This document shows, piece by piece, positions 6,871 through 11,919 of a stretch of DNA of 11,919 nt; position 1 is the first letter of the stretch; each line of letters opens with the position of its first letter. This DNA comes from an uncultured bacterium (GTDB lineage Bacteria > Omnitrophota > Gorgyraeia > Gorgyraeales > Gorgyraeaceae). Position numbers and translations under genes: made by a program. The notes beneath the pieces are model-generated. The model did not search any database. It had not been told where the DNA came from and was given only the letters and a program-made list of their open reading frames with translations. Location: the NCBI GenBank assembly GCA_913009675.1, contig CAJVXD010000012.1:1-11919 (forward strand), written 5' to 3'.

Positions 6871-7331
6871 ATACCTTTTCTAAATTCGGTATTTGGCCCT
6901 GCCTGTTTGATCTCCTCTACCAATTCCTTTACAACCCTTGCCCACTTATCACCTTCGGAGGCAGAGATCCAACTCATCTGAAAACGCCTTGGGTCTATGC
7001 CCAGATATTCCAGAAGCCTTTTTAGAATAACGAAACGTCTACGTGCATAAAAATTTCCCTCTGAATAATGGCAGTCTCCAATATGACAGCCGGAAACCAA
7101 CACCCCGTCTATACCATTTACCAAGCACTTCAAGACAAACAGAGGATTCACCCGCCCTGAACAAGGGACCCTGACAATCCTTATATTTGGCGGATACTGA
7201 AGGCGGGAGGTCCCGGCTAAATCTGCTCCGGCGTAACTACACCACTTACACAAAAAACCTACTATCCGGGGCTCCCAATCTTTTTTGTCTTTCCCCCGCT
7301 TTCGCTCGGGACTTCCTTCGGTCGCTGTCAT
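6867..7331 (-). CDS. flxD: FlxD / MvhD-like hydrogenase iron-sulfur (delta) subunit
   Basis: 154 residues of the MvhD family, the small [2Fe-2S] protein that passes electrons to the FAD of HdrA. From residue 19 the match is classic: WEPRIVGFLCKWCSYAGADL with C28 and C31, then YPPNIRIVRVPCSGR (C57), C69, and VSGCHIGDCHY (C82, C87). The ATG at 7331 overlaps the hdrA stop as ATGA, which supports this start. The first ~18 residues (MTATEGSPERKRGKDKKD) are unusual: highly charged, absent from typical MvhD proteins, and encoded by GC-rich, hairpin-forming sequence with GAGCGAAAGCGGG-like words, as if a small palindromic repeat had been inserted in frame. In many organisms MvhD is fused to HdrA; here it is separate. 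Confidence 0.92.
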   Translation of the reverse strand: MTATEGSPERKRGKDKKDWEPRIVGFLCKWCSYAGADLAGTSRLQYPPNIRIVRVPCSGRVNPLFVLKCLVNGIDGVLVSGCHIGDCHYSEGNFYARRRFVILKRLLEYLGIDPRRFQMSWISASEGDKWARVVKELVEEIKQAGPNTEFRKGI

Positions 7332-9292
7332 AATGCCTCTATCTCCTCCATAATCTGCCTATTACTAAATCCTTCTAAATCTATGGCCGACATACGACAT
7401 ACGGCTGTGCAATTGCCACAGCCCGTGCAAACCCCCTCCAGTACCTTTGCAATGAGTCTTTTTTTCTTAAGCCTCTTATCCTCTATCTCCTCTTCTTCTA
7501 TAGCAGTAAACGAACAGGCCTGGATACAAGCAAAACAGCCCGAACAAGTCTTAGCATCAACCTTAGCGACCAGGGGTTCTCTTTGTAGTCTATCCTGCAC
7601 CATTAATCCTAAGGCCTTAACCGAGGCCGCTGAGGCAGTGGCTACTGTATCAGGGATATCCTTTGGCGATTGGCAGGCGCCTGTTAAAAATACTCCCGAT
7701 GTAATCGTCTCAACAGGGGCAAGTTTAGGATGGGCTTCTGTAAATAAGTTATTCCGGTCATAAGGGATGTGCAGCATCCGGGCTAATCCGGGTGCATCCG
7801 GCTGCGCCACTAAACCAGTGGCCAAAACTACCAAATCCGCCTTTATCTCAATCTGGGCACCGCTTAAGGTATCCGCCCCTCTCACAATAAGCTTTCCGCT
7901 TTTTTCAAATATGCGCGAGACCCTCCCTCTTAAATAAACTGCGCCATATTCATCCTGAACCTTCTTTACAAATTCTTCATAATTTTTACCTGCTGCCCTT
8001 ATATCAATATAAAACACATAGGCCTGTGCATCTTTATTGTGCTCTTTTAATAATAGCGCGTGTTTTGCGGTATACATACAGCACAGTCTTGAGCAGTAGG
8101 AGAGCCCCTTCTGCTCATCCCTTGAACCAACACATTGAATAAATACAACGTCTCGCGCTTCTTTGCCGTCCGACGGCCTGATAATCTTTCCTCCTGTGGG
8201 ACCCGAGGAATTTGCCATTCGCTCAAAGTGGAGCCCTGTAATAGCATCCTTATATTTTCCATAACCATATTCACCATAGACTGCATGGTTAAACTGAGTA
8301 AAACCACTTGCTACAATAATTGCCCCAAATTTTTCTTCGATGATCTCATCCTGCATATCGTAATCTATGGCTTCAAAAGGACAAATCTTTTTGCAGATAC
8401 CGCACTTCTGTTTTGTAAACCAAAGACAGTTTTGCCTGTCAATCACCGGAACATTGGGGACCGCTTGTGGAAAGGGAATATATATTGCCGTCCTTTTACC
8501 TAATCCCATATCAAATTCTGAAGGGACCCTAACCGGGCATTTATTGTAGCAGGCCCCGCAGCCGGTACACTTATTGATATCAACCGAACGGGCCTTCTTT
8601 CGTATAGTTACAGTAAAGTCTCCGACATGTCCTTTGACCCCTTCGATCTCTGAATAAGTATGCATAGTAACATGTTTGCTTTGGGAGACAGTCACCATCT
8701 TAGGAGTCAAGATACAGGCGGCACAATCTAAGGTAGGGAAAGTCTTATCAAAGCGGGCCATCCTTCCGCCAATAGACGGCTCTCTTTCTAGAATCACGGC
8801 AGGATAATTGGCAAAGGCAATATCTATTGCGGATTGTATCCCTGCAATACCTCCACCGATGATCAAGACCTTCTTTTCTATAGGGATATAGAGATATTCA
8901 AGCGGTTTATTGCGTGAGACCTTAGCTAGCGCAAGTCTTATCAACTCAATCGCCTTAGCCGTAGCTTCTACTCTATCCTGATGAACCCAAGAACAGTGTT
9001 CTCTGATATTAGCCATCTCCATTAAATATGGATTTACCCCCGCCTTCTCTGCACATTTTCTAAATGTCTTCTCATGAAGACTGGGGCTACAGGAGGCTAT
9101 TACAATCCTATCTAAGTGATGTTTTTTTACCGCTTCTTTTATGAGGTTTTGTCCCGGGTCAGAACACATATATCTATAGGTAGTGGAAAATTTAACCCTG
9201 GGCTCTTTGGCTGCTTCCTGAGAGACCCTTTCCACATCCACAGTAGCCGCGATATTCGTCCCGCAATGGCAGACAAATACTCCGATCTTCAT
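7328..9292 (-). CDS. hdrA: Heterodisulfide reductase subunit A (flavin-binding, electron-bifurcating core)
   Basis: 654 residues, the normal length for HdrA. The flavin of HdrA is where electrons from MvhD/FlxD are split between a low-potential acceptor (ferredoxin) and HdrBC. Visible features are the N-terminal MKIGVFVCHCG, CSPSLHE (68-74), a dinucleotide-binding GGGIAG (146-151), the TLDCAACILTPKM cysteine pair (190, 193), and four iron-sulfur motifs: C242/245/248/252, C289-x7-C297-x2-C300-x3-C304, C583/586/589/593 and C622/625/628/632. CSRLCCMYTAKH (400-411) is the conserved HdrA signature and has cysteine, not selenocysteine. ATG 9292 abuts the hdrB stop with no gap and has TAGGAG upstream. 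Related proteins act in sulfate reducers (QmoA) and acetogens, but the whole gene set points to Flx-Hdr. Confidence 0.95.
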   Translation of the reverse strand: MKIGVFVCHCGTNIAATVDVERVSQEAAKEPRVKFSTTYRYMCSDPGQNLIKEAVKKHHLDRIVIASCSPSLHEKTFRKCAEKAGVNPYLMEMANIREHCSWVHQDRVEATAKAIELIRLALAKVSRNKPLEYLYIPIEKKVLIIGGGIAGIQSAIDIAFANYPAVILEREPSIGGRMARFDKTFPTLDCAACILTPKMVTVSQSKHVTMHTYSEIEGVKGHVGDFTVTIRKKARSVDINKCTGCGACYNKCPVRVPSEFDMGLGKRTAIYIPFPQAVPNVPVIDRQNCLWFTKQKCGICKKICPFEAIDYDMQDEIIEEKFGAIIVASGFTQFNHAVYGEYGYGKYKDAITGLHFERMANSSGPTGGKIIRPSDGKEARDVVFIQCVGSRDEQKGLSYCSRLCCMYTAKHALLLKEHNKDAQAYVFYIDIRAAGKNYEEFVKKVQDEYGAVYLRGRVSRIFEKSGKLIVRGADTLSGAQIEIKADLVVLATGLVAQPDAPGLARMLHIPYDRNNLFTEAHPKLAPVETITSGVFLTGACQSPKDIPDTVATASAASVKALGLMVQDRLQREPLVAKVDAKTCSGCFACIQACSFTAIEEEEIEDKRLKKKRLIAKVLEGVCTGCGNCTAVCRMSAIDLEGFSNRQIMEEIEAL

Positions 9293-10165
9293 CTATAAGA
9301 CTCCTACCGATTTTATTAATTTCAAAGGATTAACTATGTGTTTGTTCAACCCGAGCTTTAATGGGTCTATGCCTAAAGCCAACCCTACAAGCTGAGTAAA
9401 ATAAAGAATAGGCATATCGAAATTCTTTTTAAACTTTTTGTTTATCATCGCCTGCCGTAAGTCCAGGTTTGACTGACATAAAGGACAGGCTACGACTATC
9501 GCCTGCGCACCCTCGTCATAAGCCATCTGTAAGATATCACCGGATAATTTAAGCACGATATCTGTCTTGGTAAGCGAAAAACTTGCTCCGCAACATTCGG
9601 TTTTATACGGCCAATCTACCGGTTCGACTCCCAGTATCTTCATTAAATCGTCCATAAGGTGCGGTTCTTCAACATCATCAAATTGGGTAACTTCTCCCGG
9701 CCTGGTTAACAGACAGCCATAATAACAAGCCACTTTCAGATTATCCAATCTCTTTATTATCCGCTCGCTTAAGTTTTTCAGCCAGAAGACGTTTATCAAA
9801 ATATCCAGGAAATGCCTTACCTTTACCTCCCCACTGTATTGCTCGCCGATTATCTCATTGACCTTGTCTCTATGTACTGAGTCGTTTTCCATAAAATGAT
9901 TGGCAACTTTCAGGCGATTGAAGCAGGCTGCGCAGCAGGTAGCTACCTCATATGAGTCCATTTTTTTTGCCAGGAGAAGATTTTTGACAGGAAGGGCCAA
10001 AGACAAAAGATGCATCGTTATATGGGCAGGCGTTGCCCCGCAGCATATCCATTCGGGAATTTCTATAAGCTCTATACCCAGTGTCCCTGCTACTGCTTTT
10101 GTAGATAGGTCGTATTCTTTTGCCGTAGAATGAAGAGAACAACCGGGAAAATATGCATATCTCAT
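9293..10165 (-). CDS. hdrB: Heterodisulfide reductase subunit B (CCG-domain catalytic subunit)
   Basis: 290 residues with two complete CCG (cysteine-rich) domains. The first has C9, C41-C42-G, C77-C78 and C81; the second has C147, C151, C191-C192-G, C227 and C230. In HdrB these bind two noncubane [4Fe-4S] clusters that cleave the disulfide substrate. In methanogens that is CoM-S-S-CoB; in bacteria with Flx-Hdr a DsrC-like protein disulfide has been proposed. No DsrC gene is in this window, so the substrate here is open. The opening MRYAYFPGCSLHSTAKEYD is typical of the family. ATG 10165 overlaps the hdrC stop (ATGA). All expected cluster ligands are present, so it should be functional. Confidence 0.95.
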   Translation of the reverse strand: MRYAYFPGCSLHSTAKEYDLSTKAVAGTLGIELIEIPEWICCGATPAHITMHLLSLALPVKNLLLAKKMDSYEVATCCAACFNRLKVANHFMENDSVHRDKVNEIIGEQYSGEVKVRHFLDILINVFWLKNLSERIIKRLDNLKVACYYGCLLTRPGEVTQFDDVEEPHLMDDLMKILGVEPVDWPYKTECCGASFSLTKTDIVLKLSGDILQMAYDEGAQAIVVACPLCQSNLDLRQAMINKKFKKNFDMPILYFTQLVGLALGIDPLKLGLNKHIVNPLKLIKSVGVL

Positions 10166-10809
10166 TTTAGTTTCTCTATCTTTCCAATAAATTTCCTGAA
10201 TAAATTCAAAAAGAGGAGTTTTGGATGCAGTAATCTATCCTTTTTACTATGAGCTAACTTGCCCGATCTCTTAAAAATATCTCTTATCTCCCGTATGTTC
10301 TTCGCCCTGTGAGGGAATATACCTATTTTTCGCTTAAGAAACATCTTTGGCGCACACGAAAAATCCTTGAAAAACTCTCCACTTAATAAATTAAACATAC
10401 CGATAAGGCCCATCTCGTAAAGTCTTCCGAATAATTCGATATTTCTTAAAAATATTTTATTAAAAAGAGGTATCTCGGTCTCTTCAAGAGGTATAACCTG
10501 CTTTTTATATGCCCGGCGGCGAAGATAGTCCATGATCTCGGCAATATCAATCTCACGAGGGCACCTGACGGTGCAGGTAAGGCAGGAGGCACAGAGCCAG
10601 ATAGTGCGGCTGGATAAGACTTGGTCTTCCATGCCAAGCTGGACCATCCTCATAATCTGGTTGGGCAGATAGTCCATCTGGAAGGAGATAGGGCACCCTG
10701 CAGAGCATTTGCCGCATTGGTAACAATGGCTCACTTTTTCTCCGCAATCTTTCTCAAGGGTTTCCTGAAAAAGCGACCTTAACGTATCATGCGAAATAAA
10801 CCATTTCAC
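10162..10809 (-). CDS. hdrC: Heterodisulfide reductase subunit C (4Fe-4S)
   Basis: About 215 residues. It carries two cubane motifs, C29-x2-C32-x2-C35-x3-C39 (CYQCGKCSAGCP) and C73-x2-C76-x2-C79-x3-C83 (CASCLTCTVRCP), that relay electrons from HdrA to HdrB. The C-terminal ~100 residues are basic and helical without cysteine clusters. I prefer GTG 10809 (MKWFISHDTLRSLF), preceded by AGAGGT nine bases upstream, because HdrC proteins usually start just before the ETGQKVSxCYQC region. A TTG at 10854 in the same frame would add 15 residues, but its only SD-like sequence directly touches the start codon. It is the first gene of the operon, behind a sigma70-like promoter at 10905-10878. Confidence 0.9.
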   Translation of the reverse strand: MKWFISHDTLRSLFQETLEKDCGEKVSHCYQCGKCSAGCPISFQMDYLPNQIMRMVQLGMEDQVLSSRTIWLCASCLTCTVRCPREIDIAEIMDYLRRRAYKKQVIPLEETEIPLFNKIFLRNIELFGRLYEMGLIGMFNLLSGEFFKDFSCAPKMFLKRKIGIFPHRAKNIREIRDIFKRSGKLAHSKKDRLLHPKLLFLNLFRKFIGKIEKLK

Positions 10810-10877
10810 TGGCGCCTTACCTCTAATCAAATAATCAAACAGCGAAAATAACAACCTGCTTTTAATCAGGCAACTAT

Positions 10878-10905
10878 ATTATATGGATAACGGGAATATT
10901 GACAA
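10878..10905 (-). promoter_or_regulatory. Sigma70-like promoter of the hdr-flx-men operon
   Basis: On the minus strand a TTGTCA (-35, 10905-10900, five of six consensus bases) and a perfect TATAAT (-10, 10883-10878) are separated by 16 bp. Transcription would start near 10871, after the terminator of the response regulator gene and about 60 bases before the preferred hdrC start. No operator symmetry is obvious around it. Confidence 0.7.
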
Positions 10906-10927
10906 GGGGCGGAAGTCCTATCATCTC

Positions 10928-10961
10928 AAAAATAAAAAGACCTAGAAGGCTCTAGGTCTTT
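10928..10961 (-). terminator. Intrinsic terminator after the response regulator gene
   Basis: A perfect 11-bp stem (AAAGACCTAGA at one side, TCTAGGTCTTT at the other, 10936-10946 and 10951-10961) with a four-base loop is followed on the minus strand by TTATTTTT. It ends the response regulator transcript about 95 bases after its stop codon and insulates the hdr operon. There is no T run on the plus-strand side. Confidence 0.9.
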
Positions 10962-11055
10962 AGTCCTTAATGGATAAGCGGGTAATTTACGGAACGGCGG
11001 TGACGTAAGGTGCAGGCCGAAGGCAAGGTCATCTGCCTATAGCAGACTCCATAAG
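10962..11055 (-). other. Hairpin-rich 3' untranslated stretch
   Basis: Between the response regulator stop and its terminator, the minus strand holds several short perfect inverted pairs: CCATA/TATGG at the stop (11049-11061), TCTGC/GCAGA around a five-base loop, GCC-TTC-GGC, and TTACG/CGTAA with a 12-base loop. No open frame and no RNA family that I recognise. It may be a structured 3' UTR or only chance pairing. Confidence 0.35.
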
Positions 11056-11700
11056 CTATGGCTTCATTTTATCCAGAACATAAAGTGCGGCCTTGGTCCG
11101 GTTGTTGACATGGAGGGTCTGGAAGATGTTACTAATGTGATTTTTGACGGTCTTTTCGGTAATACCTAATCTTTGGGCTATCTCTTTGTTTGTGCCTCCC
11201 AGGGTAATCAAACGCAACACCTCTTTTTCTCTTTCTGTCAGGCCATTAAATTTATCTTCCGGCTTTATCTTTCTTTTATCCAACATTGCAAACTCTTTTA
11301 AGACCTTTGTGGCTATAACCGGCTGGATCAAGGCCTCTCCCTCATATACCCTGCGAATAGCCCGCACAACTTCATCGATAGAGACATCTTTTAATAGATA
11401 TCCCATGGCTCCGGCTTTAATAGCCTCGAAGATATGCGGCTCGTCCTCATATACAGTAAGAATTATAATCTCGACCCGGGACAAAACCTTTTTAACCTTA
11501 TAAGTAGCAACTACCCCATCCATCCGGGGCATACCGATATCCATTAATATTACATCAACATCGTGCTCTCTCAAATAATCGTTTACTTGATCTCCGTCAC
11601 TACATTCTCCTACAATGTCTAGGTCATCACTTGTAGATAATAGTGCTTTTAACCCATCACGAATTATCTTGTGGTCATCTACCAATAATACTTTTATCAT
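11056..11700 (-). CDS. NarL/FixJ-family two-component response regulator
   Basis: 214 residues: an N-terminal receiver domain and a C-terminal LuxR-type helix-turn-helix. Receiver residues are the acidic pair D8-D9, phospho-acceptor D54 (VILMDIGMP), T82 and K104 (YLLKD). The output domain runs from about 152 with LTEREKEVLRLITLGGTNKEIAQRLGITEKTVKNHISNIF in pieces, the textbook LuxR/NarL signature, so it should bind DNA as a dimer when phosphorylated. Its kinase is not in the window and may lie upstream, beyond the contig end. It forms its own transcription unit, being closed by a terminator, but points the same way as the hdr-flx operon. Control of that operon or of the downstream respiratory genes is possible but not shown by the sequence. 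Confidence 0.94.
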   Translation of the reverse strand: MIKVLLVDDHKIIRDGLKALLSTSDDLDIVGECSDGDQVNDYLREHDVDVILMDIGMPRMDGVVATYKVKKVLSRVEIIILTVYEDEPHIFEAIKAGAMGYLLKDVSIDEVVRAIRRVYEGEALIQPVIATKVLKEFAMLDKRKIKPEDKFNGLTEREKEVLRLITLGGTNKEIAQRLGITEKTVKNHISNIFQTLHVNNRTKAALYVLDKMKP

Positions 11701-11720
11701 GATCTTGTGTTTAAATATGA

Positions 11721-11750
11721 ATATTATTCAAGATTAATAACAGGTTTCAA
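11721..11750 (-). promoter_or_regulatory. Possible promoter for the response regulator
   Basis: On the minus strand TTGAAA (11750-11745) and TAATAT (11726-11721, four of six consensus bases) are 18 bp apart in very A/T-rich sequence, 20-50 bases before the start codon. A spaced inverted pair ATCTTG/CAAGAT (11702-11707 and 11729-11734) brackets the putative -10 and could be an operator. Evidence is weak because A/T-rich DNA gives such matches easily. Confidence 0.35.
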
Positions 11751-11774
11751 ATATGCGAAAAATTATTGTAATGG

Positions 11775-11809
11775 AGGTAGGAGATAATATTTAAACTACT
11801 ATCCTACCT
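11775..11809. repeat. 8-bp inverted repeat ending exactly at the insert/adapter junction
   Basis: AGGTAGGA (11775-11782) and TCCTACCT (11802-11809) are perfect reverse complements separated by 19 A/T-rich bases. The second copy stops at the last genomic base before adapter. It may be a natural hairpin or a snap-back artefact formed at a fragment end. Confidence 0.6.
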
Positions 11810-11875
11810 AGATCGGAAGAGCACACGTCTGAACTCCAGTCACACTGATATATCTCGTATGCCGTCTTCTGCTTG
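11810..11875 (+). other. Illumina TruSeq indexed (P7) adapter contamination
   Basis: AGATCGGAAGAGC begins at 11810 and the adapter ends GTCTTCTGCTTG at 11875. The index positions read ACTGATAT, which I recall as TruSeq index 25. The A at 11810 is probably the A-tail of ligation. This is synthetic DNA. Confidence 0.99.
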
Positions 11876-11919
11876 AAAAAAAAAAAAAAAACTATTACAC
11901 CATACTTTGAATGAAACAC
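11876..11919. other. Post-adapter A run and unplaced tail
   Basis: Sixteen A residues (11876-11891) follow the adapter, as seen when sequencing runs past the end of a short fragment. The final 28 bases have no recognisable content and are not contiguous with the insert. Confidence 0.85.

Noticed and set aside
3886..10809. Novel gene order for the Flx-Hdr cluster
   Set aside because: The order hdrCBA-flxDCBA may well be the usual one in other bacteria; I cannot verify it without a neighbourhood comparison.

Overview
The window is an assembled piece of an uncultured, probably anaerobic, diderm (Gram-negative type) bacterium, bounded at both ends by Illumina library adapter. Biological sequence runs from about 132 to 11809. 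An outer-membrane porin with a signal peptide implies an outer membrane, MenA plus a long-chain polyprenyl diphosphate synthase implies menaquinone, and the large iron-sulfur/flavin content implies anaerobic life. I cannot assign a phylum from the sequence. Every gene is on the minus strand, so the reading order is from high to low coordinates.

Region by region in transcription order. (1) 11700-11056: a NarL/FixJ-type response regulator, followed by a hairpin-rich 3' stretch and a clear intrinsic terminator (10961-10928). (2) A sigma70-like promoter (10905-10878) starts a compact operon: hdrC, hdrB, hdrA, flxD (mvhD-like), flxC, flxB, flxA. Several of its junctions are ATGA overlaps. Together these encode a complete FlxABCD-HdrABC type NADH dehydrogenase/heterodisulfide reductase, a proposed flavin-based electron-bifurcating complex. 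(3) A 201-bp inverted-repeat element (4743-4943) sits in the only large gap of the operon, between flxB and flxA. (4) menA overlaps the end of flxA and is followed by a polyprenyl diphosphate synthase, giving the last steps that attach the menaquinone tail. (5) A collapsed moeA pseudogene (1983-1626) keeps only the first ~31 and last ~80 codons. (6) A porin, then the first 60 codons of a 4Fe-4S electron-transfer subunit of the kind paired with molybdopterin oxidoreductases, cut off by the adapter.

Working together (inference): FlxABCD would take electrons from NAD(P)H and pass them through FlxD to the HdrA flavin, where they would be split between HdrBC (disulfide reduction, for example a DsrC-like partner) and a low-potential carrier such as ferredoxin. 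Menaquinone genes and the start of a probable molybdenum-dependent respiratory module in the same direction suggest that this locus links cytoplasmic NADH/disulfide chemistry to quinone-based anaerobic respiration.

The points most worth a second look are the nested palindromic element inside the operon, the internally deleted and frameshifted moeA, the repeat-like N-terminal extension of FlxD, and the adapter contamination, which generates false ORFs at the left end.
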